Translations under genes and position numbers: made by a program
Notes under the pieces: model-generated
Database searches by the model: none
The model's input: only the letters and a program-made list of their open reading frames with translations
What the model was told of the DNA's origin: nothing
Source of the DNA: UBA10677 sp045532295
GTDB lineage: Bacteria > Bacillota > Clostridia > Christensenellales > Pumilibacteraceae
DNA length: 64,000 nucleotides
Reading direction: 5' to 3'
Assembly: GCA_045532295.1 (NCBI GenBank)
Contig: JAZSFP010000007.1
Location: 186,001-250,000, forward strand
Part shown: in pieces, positions 24,027-33,401 of the stretch
How the letters are laid out: each line of letters starts with the position of its first letter
Position numbering within the stretch: position 1 is the stretch's first letter

Positions 24027-24194
24027 ATGAAACACATTAAAGTAGTTGCAAAATCCACCATTTGTAGAGAAAAGCACACTGGTTGTGGCGAATGTCAGGC
24101 TAGTTGTCAGTCCGCTTGCAAGACTAGTTGCACCGTTGGAAACCAGTCCTGCGAACAAAAGATTAATAGAACGGAAAAAGAAGAAATCAGATAA
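24027..24194 (+). CDS. scfA: SCIFF ranthipeptide precursor
   Basis: A short gene encoding 55 aa, easily missed. The core CGECQASCQSACKTSC plus the TVGNQSC block is the hallmark of SCIFF ('six cysteines in forty-five residues') peptides, which are converted by a radical SAM enzyme to a thioether-bridged peptide. Cysteines are at 13, 20, 23, 27, 31, 35 and 42, one more than the six that define the family. A charged C-terminal extension (43-55) makes it longer than usual. Its conserved N-terminus MKHIK is present. ACGGAGG precedes ATG 24027; the maturase gene starts 2 bases after the stop. Confidence 0.94.
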   Translation: MKHIKVVAKSTICREKHTGCGECQASCQSACKTSCTVGNQSCEQKINRTEKEEIR

Positions 24195-24196
24195 CC

Positions 24197-25543
24197 ATGA
24201 TACATACTTTTAACTGCCTTGGCAACAGTTTCTTGCTGGATGTTGAGAGTGGTTCGGTATTTTTGGTTGATTCCTTAACAGTGGCTTTAGCGGAAAGTTA
24301 TTACGATTCTCCCGTTGATTACTCAAGGGGGGAATTTTCCCGTTATTCGAAAGAGGAAATCGAAGAGGCAAAGGCTGAACTTGATGCGCTCGTTCAAGAG
24401 GGCGTACTTTTTTCGCCTGAACCCGATCATAAAAAACCTAAGTACAGTGGCGTAATTAAGGCGATGTGTCTTAATATTTCGCATATGTGTAATCTTCGTT
24501 GCGAATATTGTTTTGCCGATGGTGGTTCGTACAGTGGCGAAATGATGAATATGAGTTTCGAGGTTGCTAAAAAGGCGATTGATTTCCTAGTAGAAAAAAG
24601 TGGAACGAGAAGAAACCTTGAGGTTGACTTCTTTGGCGGAGAACCGTTGTTGAACCTTGACGTAGTTAAACAAACGGTTGCTTACGCTCGTTCGCTTGAA
24701 AAGGAAAAGAATAAATGTTTCCGTTTCACCATAACGACCAACTGTACCCTTCTTACTGATGAAATGACTGAGTTCTTTAACAAGGAAATGCATAACGTCG
24801 TGCTTAGTATTGATGGACGTCGTGAGGTTCACGATAAAGTTCGTAAAACGGCAACGGGTGGCAATTCCTTTGATAAGGCAATGGAAAACGCTCTTGCTTT
24901 TAAGCGTAAACGTGTTGGTCAATACTATGTAAGAGGAACTTATACTGCGCTCAACAAAGATTTCTGTGAAGACGTACTTTATCTTAACGATTGTGGTTTT
25001 GACCAGATATCCATCGAACCCGTAGTCCTTCCCGATACGCATCGTCTTGCTCTTAAGAGTGAGGATATTCCTGCTCTTATTGCGGAGTACGATAAACTCG
25101 TTAAAGAGTATTACGAGCGTCGCAAGACTGACAAATGGTTTAGTTTCTTTCATTTTAACGTTGATATTTATCACGGTCCGTGTGAGACTAAGCGTCTCGT
25201 TGGGTGTGGAGCAGGCAACGAATACGTTGCTATTGCGCCTAACGGAGATATTTATCCTTGCCATCAATTTGATGGGGACAAGTTGTATAAACTTGGCAAC
25301 GTATTAGAGGGAACTTTTGAAACTGAAATTCCTGAAAAATTCGCAAAGAACAACCTTCTTTGTAAGGAAGATTGTAAGAAGTGTTGGGCTAAATATTATT
25401 GCAGTGGCGGATGCGCAGCCAACGCGATACATTACTGTGGGGACATCAATAAACCTTATAAGATGACCTGTGAACTTATGCGCAAAAGAATAGAGTGTGC
25501 AATAGCGGTTAATTCGTTGGAAAATATGAAAAATTCTGACTAA
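24197..25543 (+). CDS. scfB: SCIFF thioether maturase (radical SAM/SPASM)
   Basis: A 448-residue enzyme that installs a Cys-to-Thr type thioether in the SCIFF peptide. Residues 1-80 resemble a PqqD-like precursor-binding domain. The radical SAM cluster cysteines are C98, C102 and C105 (MCNLRCEYC). The C-terminal SPASM/twitch region has many cysteines, including GCGAGNEYVAIAPNGDIYPC and CKEDCKKCWAKYYCSGGC, for two auxiliary clusters. It is adjacent to its substrate gene and to secD, as in other Clostridia. Confidence 0.95.
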   Translation: MIHTFNCLGNSFLLDVESGSVFLVDSLTVALAESYYDSPVDYSRGEFSRYSKEEIEEAKAELDALVQEGVLFSPEPDHKKPKYSGVIKAMCLNISHMCNLRCEYCFADGGSYSGEMMNMSFEVAKKAIDFLVEKSGTRRNLEVDFFGGEPLLNLDVVKQTVAYARSLEKEKNKCFRFTITTNCTLLTDEMTEFFNKEMHNVVLSIDGRREVHDKVRKTATGGNSFDKAMENALAFKRKRVGQYYVRGTYTALNKDFCEDVLYLNDCGFDQISIEPVVLPDTHRLALKSEDIPALIAEYDKLVKEYYERRKTDKWFSFFHFNVDIYHGPCETKRLVGCGAGNEYVAIAPNGDIYPCHQFDGDKLYKLGNVLEGTFETEIPEKFAKNNLLCKEDCKKCWAKYYCSGGCAANAIHYCGDINKPYKMTCELMRKRIECAIAVNSLENMKNSD

Positions 25544-25569
25544 TGGACTGAAAAAAGTATTATTTTTAA

Positions 25570-25599
25570 TTGACTAATACCCCTTAAATATTATATAAT
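25570..25599 (+). promoter_or_regulatory. Promoter of secD-secF
   Basis: TTGACT, 18-base spacer, TATAAT, with TTGGAGG before ATG 25626. Confidence 0.75.
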
Positions 25600-25625
25600 A
25601 TTACTATTGCAAGTTGGAGGCAAAA

Positions 25626-26987
25626 ATGAAGAAAAAATCGTCAATAATCAAACTTATCGTCATTGGCGTTGTGCTCGTGCTCGGGATGGTATTATCGGTA
25701 TGTTCCTTTGATACCCCTTTTGGCTTTTACGATTACAACTCAACGGCAAGTTCGATTAAACTCGGTTTGGACCTCAAGGGCGGTATTTACGCCGTTTACG
25801 ACACCGATAGCGTGGGCGTAGACGATTTCGATACCAAACTTGCTGCGACCCAAAACCGTTTACAGGACCTTATTGTATCAAAAGGATACACTGAAGCCGT
25901 TTTAACGGTGGAAAACAACACGAGACTTCGCGTGGAAGTTCCCGACGTGGACGACCCCTCGGAGATTTTTGAACTTATCGGTAAACCCGCTGACCTTGCG
26001 TTCGTTCTTGACGGAACTGACGAAACGCTTATGACGGGTGAGCATATCGTGAACGCAGTTGGATATTACGATACCACGCAAGCCGCTCCCGTAGTTAGTC
26101 TTGAATTTGATAGCGAAGGTGCTAAAGAGTTCGGTGAAATTACTTCTGCGAACGTTAATTCCGCGCTTTCTATTTACCTCGTTTACGACGGTGTAAGAGA
26201 GAGTGAGCCTATTTCAACCGCTACTATTAACGAAGCGATAATGGGCGGAAGAGCGCAGATCACTATGTCTGGTCAGGATGTTGAGGCGGCAGAAAATCTT
26301 GCGTCTCAAATAATGAGTGGTACTTTCGATCTTAAACTTACGCTTTTAGAAAGTTCTACCATTTCTCCTACCCTTGGCGAGCAGGCTCTTAATCTTGGCA
26401 TTATCGCAGGTGTTATCGGCGTCGTGTTAGTTATGGCTTTCCTTATCGTAAGATATAGACTTTTTGGTGTCGTTGCATCTATCGCGCTCGTTGCTTACAC
26501 TGAACTTATGTTATTCTTCTTGGCAGTGCTTCCTTGGGTTCAACTTACCCTTCCTGGTATTGCAGGTATTATCTTAAGTTTGGGTATGGCTGTTGACGGC
26601 AACGTAGTTATCTACGAACGTATTACTGATGAGTATAAGTCTGGCAAGTCCATCTTAGCGTCCGTTAACGCGGGCTTTAAGAAAGCGACCGTTGCTATTT
26701 TTGATAGTAACATTACCACGATTATCGCATCTATCGTATTGCTTATCTTTGGTGCTGGTTCAATTGCAGGCTTTGGTCTTACGCTTTTAATCGGTATTAT
26801 TCTTTCGCTCTTTACGACGCTTGTTGTTACGAGAATTCTCGTTGGATGCTTTACTGGCATTAATAGTGAGAATCCTAAACTCTATAACCTTAAGCGTGAG
26901 GAAAATTCCAACGAGGTTCCTGTAGAGGCCGTGGCAGAGGAGACTGCACAAACTCCCGAAACTACTAACGAGGGGGTAGACGCATAA
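25626..26987 (+). CDS. secD: Protein translocase subunit SecD
   Basis: Proton-driven partner of SecYEG that helps release exported proteins. 453 aa. An N-terminal span (about 8-28) is followed by the periplasm-side P1 domain with GLDLKGGIYAVYD, then five further spans in the RND-type C-terminal half, including GMAVDGNVVIYERI with the conserved Asp. ATG 25626 is preferred over a TTG 12 bases upstream because TTGGAGG is correctly spaced for the ATG. It is shorter than E. coli SecD (reduced P1 head), as usual in Firmicutes. Confidence 0.95.
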   Translation: MKKKSSIIKLIVIGVVLVLGMVLSVCSFDTPFGFYDYNSTASSIKLGLDLKGGIYAVYDTDSVGVDDFDTKLAATQNRLQDLIVSKGYTEAVLTVENNTRLRVEVPDVDDPSEIFELIGKPADLAFVLDGTDETLMTGEHIVNAVGYYDTTQAAPVVSLEFDSEGAKEFGEITSANVNSALSIYLVYDGVRESEPISTATINEAIMGGRAQITMSGQDVEAAENLASQIMSGTFDLKLTLLESSTISPTLGEQALNLGIIAGVIGVVLVMAFLIVRYRLFGVVASIALVAYTELMLFFLAVLPWVQLTLPGIAGIILSLGMAVDGNVVIYERITDEYKSGKSILASVNAGFKKATVAIFDSNITTIIASIVLLIFGAGSIAGFGLTLLIGIILSLFTTLVVTRILVGCFTGINSENPKLYNLKREENSNEVPVEAVAEETAQTPETTNEGVDA

Positions 26988-28267
26988 TGAAATTTGATAA
27001 ACTTTTTAAGCAGGATTTCAAAATTGTAGAAAGCAAGAAGACCGTTATTCTCGTTCCCATTATTATCTTGGCTATTGCTATTATTTGCGGAACGATTTAT
27101 GGCTTTATCTTTGGAAATCCCTTTAATCTCGGTATGGACTTTACCGGTGGCTATAAGGTTAATATTACGCTTGGTAATAAACTTACCGATGATAACTATC
27201 AGACCTATTATGATTTAGCAGAAAGTATTGCGGAAAATCTTAAAGATGAAAACGGCAAGCCCTACGGCATTGAAATTTCTTCCGTTCAGCGTCAAGGCGA
27301 GAGTGATACTGCTGGTATTTTGCTTAAGTACAAGGCTGTTGCTTCGGTAGATAAGATGGCTGAAATTAACGAGCAACTTCGTGATGAACTCATAGATGCA
27401 ATCTTCGTTTCTAAGCCTACTGTTACGATTGCTGGTGACGGACTTTCCTTCGTTGCTCAGTATGGAAGTGACGTAATGCTTGACGGCGATTATGAAAACG
27501 TTCGCAAGGATGCGCTCATTAATGCTGGTTACGACGTAACTACCGTTGCTAAAGACGAAGAGGCAAAGAAGATTACCGTTACGCTTGGTTCTGCCGTAAA
27601 CGCTGAAAAACTGTCGGAAATTACTTCAATTATGACTATTGAAGATCCGTTTGGTGGTCAAGTAGTTGACGGCGGACAGACGAGTTCTACCGTTTCAGAC
27701 GAAACGCTTAAGAGTACGCTTTTAGCAGTTTCTGTTGCAATGCTTTGTATGCTTATTTACATTGTAATTCGTTTCGAACTTTTGAGTGGTTTATCGGCAA
27801 TCATTGCACTTGCGCACGACCTTATCATTATGCTTTGCGGTATGGTTATCTTCCGCATTGAAATAAATTCGACTTTCATCGCTGCGCTTATAACTATTCT
27901 TGGTTACTCGATCAACAATACTATTATTATCTTTGACCGCGTAAGAGAGAATATGAAACTTCTTAACGGCAAGCGCATTAACGGTAAACTCGTTAAACCT
28001 GCATACATCGCAAACAAGTCGGTTCAAGAAACTGTTTGGCGTTCGATTAATACCACGCTTACCACCCTTATTACTATCGGTATGGTAGCGCTTATCGGTG
28101 TTGCAGATATCAAGATTTTTGCTCTTCCCATCATCTTTGGTCTTTTAGCAGGTACCTATTCGTCGGTATTTATTGCACCTATGGTTTGGGCAGAACTTAT
28201 GAAAGTTTTCCCCGGAAAGTACAAAATTCCGAAGGCTAAATCGACTGCAAACGCAGATAAAAAGTAA
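26987..28267 (+). CDS. secF: Protein translocase subunit SecF
   Basis: Second half of the SecDF pump, 426 aa. It has an N-terminal span (about 20-40), the LGMDFTGGYK motif, a long extracytoplasmic loop (about 55-245) larger than in most SecF proteins, and a C-terminal RND core with GYSINNTIIIFDRVREN. Its start codon overlaps the secD stop (TAATG). A strong terminator follows. Confidence 0.95.
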   Translation: MKFDKLFKQDFKIVESKKTVILVPIIILAIAIICGTIYGFIFGNPFNLGMDFTGGYKVNITLGNKLTDDNYQTYYDLAESIAENLKDENGKPYGIEISSVQRQGESDTAGILLKYKAVASVDKMAEINEQLRDELIDAIFVSKPTVTIAGDGLSFVAQYGSDVMLDGDYENVRKDALINAGYDVTTVAKDEEAKKITVTLGSAVNAEKLSEITSIMTIEDPFGGQVVDGGQTSSTVSDETLKSTLLAVSVAMLCMLIYIVIRFELLSGLSAIIALAHDLIIMLCGMVIFRIEINSTFIAALITILGYSINNTIIIFDRVRENMKLLNGKRINGKLVKPAYIANKSVQETVWRSINTTLTTLITIGMVALIGVADIKIFALPIIFGLLAGTYSSVFIAPMVWAELMKVFPGKYKIPKAKSTANADKK

Positions 28268-28272
28268 TAAAC

Positions 28273-28308
28273 AATAAGCCTTCTAATATACTTGGAAGGC
28301 TTATTTTG
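28273..28308 (+). terminator. Terminator after secF
   Basis: 11-bp stem AATAAGCCTTC / GAAGGCTTATT with a T-rich tail. Confidence 0.93.
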
Positions 28309-28328
28309 TAATATTTACGGAGTGAACA

Positions 28329-30665
28329 ATGAATATAGAGATTATCCCGAAAAATGAATATGCCGTTGATTCCGTAAAAATCGCTGACATAGCAACTGCC
28401 ACGGGGCTTAACACTAAACTTGTCGAAATTTTAGTGGCAAGAGGAATTAGCACGGAAGAGGCTATTGATAGATTTCTTCACCCGAGTGTTGAGATGTTTT
28501 ACGATCCATTCTTAATGAAAGGGATGCGTGAGGCTGTTGCGAGAATTAATCAAGCGATTGAAAATGGTGAAAAGATAGTTATATTTGGTGACTATGATGC
28601 TGATGGCGTTTGCGCGTCGGCCATTTTATCGTTGTATTTATCGAGTAGAGGTCTTGACGTTCTCGTTCATATTCCAAATAGAATAGGCGAGGGATACGGT
28701 CTAAACATTGATTCGTTATCTAAAATTATCGAAAACGAAATGCCCGACTTAATTCTTACTTGTGATTGCGGTATTTCTGGCGCAAATGAAGTAAGTTTCG
28801 TGCTTGATTTAGGCGTCGATATTATAGTTACCGACCATCACGAAATATCTGGGCCTATTCCTGAATGCGTGGTTGTAAACCCTAAGCAAGAAGATTGTAA
28901 CTATCCTTATAATATGCTTTGCGGAGCAGGAGTTGCGCTTAAACTTATTGAGGCTCTTTCTGATAGAAAGACAATGCTTGAATATTCCGATTTAGCGTGC
29001 GTTGCAACTATTGCTGACCTTGTGCCGTTAACCGATGAAAATCGCTTAATCGTTCAGTTTGGACTTAAGAAAATTAACGAGCGTAAAAATATCGGCCTTA
29101 GAATGCTTTTTGATAGTTTGAAACTTGAGAATTTGACGAGCGCGGATATTGCGTATAAAATTGCGCCACGAATTAACGCTGCAGGCAGAATGGGGGATGC
29201 CTATAGAGCGTTTGAACTTCTGACTCTTACCGATAGAGGCGCTATTAAAAGAATTGTTGATGAAATTGAAAACGATAATTCGAGAAGAAAGAGTATTTGC
29301 GACGAAATGTACGACGAGGCAGTGGGGGATATTGCCTTTGAGGACATTATAAATAACCGCGCGATAATACTTTCTCATCCCGATTGGGAAAAGGGCATTA
29401 CGGGTATTGTTGCTGCTCGTCTTGCAAGTGATTTCAATCGCCCCTCGTTTATTTTAGTGCGTTCTGGTGACACTTATAAGGGAACTTCTCGTAGTATTGA
29501 GGGTATCAATATTCACGAACTTCTTACTTACTGCAAGGATTGTCTTATTGAATTTGGTGGGCACGCTCAAGCGGCAGGATTTTCCATTGCGCCCGATAAA
29601 ATCGACGAGTTTAAACAAAAGGCTAACGAGTTTTTAAGAAGATTTACTGACGAGTATTTTTATCCAAAAGCATCGTACGACTTAAAAATTAGCGTTAACG
29701 ACATTAATTTTGAGTTTGTGCATTCGCTTGATCTTTTAGAGCCCACGGGAAATAGTAATCCTAAACCGCTTTTCTTGATCGACGTAAACGAGGCTAAAGT
29801 AGCGCCTTGTAAAAACAACCAAAATCATATATCCGTGACCGTTGGTAGTTTGCAAATGTTTGCGTTTAACTATGCTCGTCAATCGTATCAACTCCTTACG
29901 GACTCTAAGAAAGAAATGCTTGTAGAACTTCAAACGAGCAGTTATTCTCCTCGTCAAATTAAGGGAATAATCAAGGCCTGTTCGCCCTCGGAACTTTATA
30001 TTAACGATGCCGTTGCTAACGGATATAACTATTCCTTACTTAAATATTTACCCAAAGATAACCCAAAATACGAACTGTATTCTGAGGAAGATTTGGCTAA
30101 ATTTACCGATAAAATTTATGGAACTTTATTTGTCGCTTGTTCGCGAAAATCGTACGAAGTGTTCAAAAAAAAGCATAACGGTATAAGATTTCACGAATTT
30201 TCCTATCCCTCGAGCAAGAATAATTTTTCAAGAATTATCGTTGCTCCAGACCTTGAGCAGTTATCGCTTTATAGTTATGACCGCATAGTCTTTTTGGACG
30301 CGCCCTTAAATAGTGGCGTCGTATCGTTTATCAATTCCAAGACTAAGGCGACCGTGTATCTTCCTAATGAGTGTGAAGGGAAGTACGAAGTTACTACGGA
30401 CCGCAAGGTTTTTACTACCGTATTCTCGGTATTAAAAGAAAATCAGAATTATACTTCTTCAAGCGCGTTTGCATACTGGCGTAATGCGTTTATGAGTGGC
30501 GAAATAGGGTTTAATCAATTCCTTTTCTGCGTAAATGTTTTCGCTGAGTTGAAATTTATTATCGTTAACGATAGTCCGTATTATATCCGCATAAACAACG
30601 GGGTTAGGGCGGAACTTACGCAGTCTAAGATTTACAATCTTGTTTTGAGAGGTGAAGAGCAATGA
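28329..30665 (+). CDS. recJ: Single-stranded-DNA-specific exonuclease RecJ
   Basis: 5'-3' ssDNA exonuclease in recombination and repair. 778 aa. DHH phosphoesterase motifs FGDYDADGV (86-94) and VTDHHE (about 166-171), then the DHHA1 signature GGHAQAAGFS near 415, an OB-like domain, and a ~200-residue C-terminal region as in Firmicute RecJ. Its stop overlaps the relA start by four bases (ATGA). Confidence 0.94.
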   Translation: MNIEIIPKNEYAVDSVKIADIATATGLNTKLVEILVARGISTEEAIDRFLHPSVEMFYDPFLMKGMREAVARINQAIENGEKIVIFGDYDADGVCASAILSLYLSSRGLDVLVHIPNRIGEGYGLNIDSLSKIIENEMPDLILTCDCGISGANEVSFVLDLGVDIIVTDHHEISGPIPECVVVNPKQEDCNYPYNMLCGAGVALKLIEALSDRKTMLEYSDLACVATIADLVPLTDENRLIVQFGLKKINERKNIGLRMLFDSLKLENLTSADIAYKIAPRINAAGRMGDAYRAFELLTLTDRGAIKRIVDEIENDNSRRKSICDEMYDEAVGDIAFEDIINNRAIILSHPDWEKGITGIVAARLASDFNRPSFILVRSGDTYKGTSRSIEGINIHELLTYCKDCLIEFGGHAQAAGFSIAPDKIDEFKQKANEFLRRFTDEYFYPKASYDLKISVNDINFEFVHSLDLLEPTGNSNPKPLFLIDVNEAKVAPCKNNQNHISVTVGSLQMFAFNYARQSYQLLTDSKKEMLVELQTSSYSPRQIKGIIKACSPSELYINDAVANGYNYSLLKYLPKDNPKYELYSEEDLAKFTDKIYGTLFVACSRKSYEVFKKKHNGIRFHEFSYPSSKNNFSRIIVAPDLEQLSLYSYDRIVFLDAPLNSGVVSFINSKTKATVYLPNECEGKYEVTTDRKVFTTVFSVLKENQNYTSSSAFAYWRNAFMSGEIGFNQFLFCVNVFAELKFIIVNDSPYYIRINNGVRAELTQSKIYNLVLRGEEQ

Positions 30666-32797
30666 TGCAATTGAAAGATAAATTTCCCAACGTCTTTTCG
30701 CCTTCGCAAGTTGAACTTCTCAATAAAGCGTGGGCTTATGCGGAAAAAATGCACGAAAATCAATATCGTGAGTCTGGCGAGCCGTATTTTACTCATCCCG
30801 TGGCTGTAGCCTCAATACTTTACGATTTAGGGCTTGATTGTAGTACGCTTGCTGCAGCGCTTTTGCACGACTGTGTTGAGGATACCCCAGCAACTGAAGA
30901 CGAAATTAAGTCTATGTTTGGAGACGAAGTAGCCGAACTCGTAGCCGGTGTAACTAAACTCGACAAAATTGCTTTTAAATCAAAAGAAGAGGAACAAGCG
31001 GAAAACTTTAGAAGAATGTTTTTTGCTATGGCAAAGGATATTCGTGTAATTATCATTAAACTCGCCGATAGATTGCATAATATGAGAACGCTATCTTCTA
31101 AGAACGCGGATCGACAACAAGCGATTGCTCGTGAAACTTTGGAGATTTTTGCCCCCCTTGCGTCTCGTCTTGGTCTTTCTTACCTTAAGTGTGAACTTGA
31201 GGATCTTTGCCTTAAAGTTTTAGAGCCTTCAGTTTATGATTCACTCGTTAATGAGATTGCTCTTAAGCGTCAAGAAAGAAAGGATCTTGTAAACCATATA
31301 TGTATGCGCCTTAACGCGCTATTAAAAGAATTAAAAATTCGCGGAGAAGTAAGCGGGCGTCCTAAGCATTTTTACAGTATTTATCGTAAAATGAAGAATA
31401 ATAACCGTACTTTTGACCAAATTTACGACCTTACTGCCGTGCGCGTTATTGTGGAGAACGTAAAAGATTGCTATGAAGTTTTGGGTATGATTCACACGAT
31501 GTGGAAACCCATCCCAGGAAGATTTAAAGATTACATTGCAGTTCCTAAGCCAAATAATTATCAATCACTTCATACTACCGTTATGACCACTTACGGTATG
31601 CCGTTTGAGATACAAATTAGAACTTACGAAATGCATAAGATTGCAGAATACGGTATTGCGGCTCACTGGAAGTATAAAGAAAAAAGGGATGCTAACGACG
31701 AATTCGATGAAAAACTTGAGTGGCTTCGTGGCGTTATGGACGTTCAAAGTGAAACCACGAGTCCTCAAGAATTTTACGAATCGCTTAAATTTGACCTATA
31801 CAGTGGACAAGTATTTGTCTTTACGCCCAAAGGCGACGTCGTAACGCTTCCAGAAGGCTCAAATCCTGTCGATTTTGCCTATTCCGTGCATAGTGAAATA
31901 GGTAATAAGTGCGTAGGGGCTAAGATTAACAATAAAATCGTTCCACTTGAAACGAAACTTTGTACGGGGGATTACGTAGAAGTAATTACTTCTTCTTCCT
32001 CGAAAGGTCCAAGCCGTGACTGGTTAAGGTTTGTAAAGACTTCTGCTGCAAAGTCTAAAATTAAGGCTTTTTTTAAGAAAGAACTTAAGGAAGATAATAT
32101 TAAGCGTGGTCGTGATATGCTTGAAAAAGAAGCCAAAATTCGCGGATACGTACTTGGTAATTTGATGGTACCAAAGTGGCTTGACGTTATTATGCAACGT
32201 TATTCTATTTCTTCCGTTGACGATCTTTACGCCTCGGTTGGTTATGGCGGGTTTACCGTAAATCAAATTTTATCAAAACTTATAGACTTTTATCGTAAAG
32301 AGGAGCGAGCAAAAGCACCAGTTAAAGTTAGTAGTACCGTTCGTAACGTTTCTTCAAGTGGCGTTATAGTCAAGGGACACGACGATTTGTTGGTGCGCAT
32401 TTCTAAATGTTGTAGCCCCGTTCCTGGTGACGATATCGTAGGATATATTTCAAGAGGAAGAGGTATAGCAATTCATAGAAAGAACTGTCCTAACCTAAAG
32501 AACATTGAGGATTTTAGACTTATTGAGGCTCATTGGGCTGATAACGGAGCAGCACCTTTTGACGTTGCAATGCAAATCGAGGCGCGTGACGGGAATGGAC
32601 TTTTGGCGAGAATTACTTCTCTTATAAACGAGATGAAAGTGACGCTTACCAAACTTAATGCAAGAGTAGATAAAACTGGTTCAGCGATTATTAATTTGTC
32701 CGTTAACGTAGACAGTATTGCGGAGTTCGATAATATAGTAAATAAAATATCGGCGCTTCCTGATGTGGAAAAAGTATTCAGAAGCAGTCAAAACTAA
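30662..32797 (+). CDS. relA: Bifunctional (p)ppGpp synthetase/hydrolase (RSH)
   Basis: Long RSH stringent-response enzyme, 711 aa. HD hydrolase domain with HPVAVA and LLHDCVED (about 42-75); synthetase domain with the GRFKDYIAVPKPNNYQSLHT block near 285-305; TGS domain at about 395-455; and a C-terminal ACT domain (640-711). Both activities look intact. An alternative ATG lies one codon later. It is in a recJ-relA-MBL-hemZ run with near-zero gaps. Confidence 0.95.
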   Translation: MMQLKDKFPNVFSPSQVELLNKAWAYAEKMHENQYRESGEPYFTHPVAVASILYDLGLDCSTLAAALLHDCVEDTPATEDEIKSMFGDEVAELVAGVTKLDKIAFKSKEEEQAENFRRMFFAMAKDIRVIIIKLADRLHNMRTLSSKNADRQQAIARETLEIFAPLASRLGLSYLKCELEDLCLKVLEPSVYDSLVNEIALKRQERKDLVNHICMRLNALLKELKIRGEVSGRPKHFYSIYRKMKNNNRTFDQIYDLTAVRVIVENVKDCYEVLGMIHTMWKPIPGRFKDYIAVPKPNNYQSLHTTVMTTYGMPFEIQIRTYEMHKIAEYGIAAHWKYKEKRDANDEFDEKLEWLRGVMDVQSETTSPQEFYESLKFDLYSGQVFVFTPKGDVVTLPEGSNPVDFAYSVHSEIGNKCVGAKINNKIVPLETKLCTGDYVEVITSSSSKGPSRDWLRFVKTSAAKSKIKAFFKKELKEDNIKRGRDMLEKEAKIRGYVLGNLMVPKWLDVIMQRYSISSVDDLYASVGYGGFTVNQILSKLIDFYRKEERAKAPVKVSSTVRNVSSSGVIVKGHDDLLVRISKCCSPVPGDDIVGYISRGRGIAIHRKNCPNLKNIEDFRLIEAHWADNGAAPFDVAMQIEARDGNGLLARITSLINEMKVTLTKLNARVDKTGSAIINLSVNVDSIAEFDNIVNKISALPDVEKVFRSSQN

Positions 32798-32798
32798 T

Positions 32799-33401
32799 AT
32801 GAAAATAGAGAAATTTGAAGTAGGGAGTTTAGGCGTAAACTGTTATATTTTAGAAAAAAACGGAAAATGCGCGCTCATTGACCCGGGAGATAATTACGAG
32901 CAAATCAAAACTATTCTTTTAAGACGACAAGTCGTTTGCGTTGTCGTCTTGCTTACTCACGCGCACTTTGATCACGCAGGCTGTGTTAAAAAACTACAAG
33001 ATGACGGAGCAAAAGTGTATCTTCATAAGGACGATTTAATTTTACTCAATACTCCGTATAATCTTGCAGAGGCTTTTGGTACTTCGTTTGAGAGTTTTGC
33101 TCCTGACCATCTATTAGTTGACGGAGAAAAGATTGATATTTTAGGAGAAAAGTTGACGGTAATTCATACTCCTGGACATACCGGCGGTAGCGTTTGTTTC
33201 GCCTATAATGAGACGCTGTTTTCAGGTGATACACTTTTTTATCTTTCGGTAGGTAGAACTGATTTTCCTACTGGTAATAGCAGAGTTTTAAAAGCGTCGC
33301 TTGAAAAACTTCTGAATATAGAGAAAAATATGACCGTATGTCCCGGTCACGGCGAATTTACCGATTTATTTTTTGAAAGGAAATACAATCCCTATGCTTA
33401 A
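32799..33401 (+). CDS. Metallo-beta-lactamase fold hydrolase (glyoxalase II-like)
   Basis: A 200-residue metal hydrolase with THAHFDHAG (the H-x-H-x-D-H metal site, near 56-64), HTPGHTGG, FSGDTLF and PGHGEFT, all ligands present. Members of this compact group (YcbL/GloB-like) are often called hydroxyacylglutathione hydrolases, but substrates vary. The start is ATG 32799, one base after the relA stop. It overlaps hemZ by 8 bases. Confidence 0.9.
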   Translation: MKIEKFEVGSLGVNCYILEKNGKCALIDPGDNYEQIKTILLRRQVVCVVVLLTHAHFDHAGCVKKLQDDGAKVYLHKDDLILLNTPYNLAEAFGTSFESFAPDHLLVDGEKIDILGEKLTVIHTPGHTGGSVCFAYNETLFSGDTLFYLSVGRTDFPTGNSRVLKASLEKLLNIEKNMTVCPGHGEFTDLFFERKYNPYA

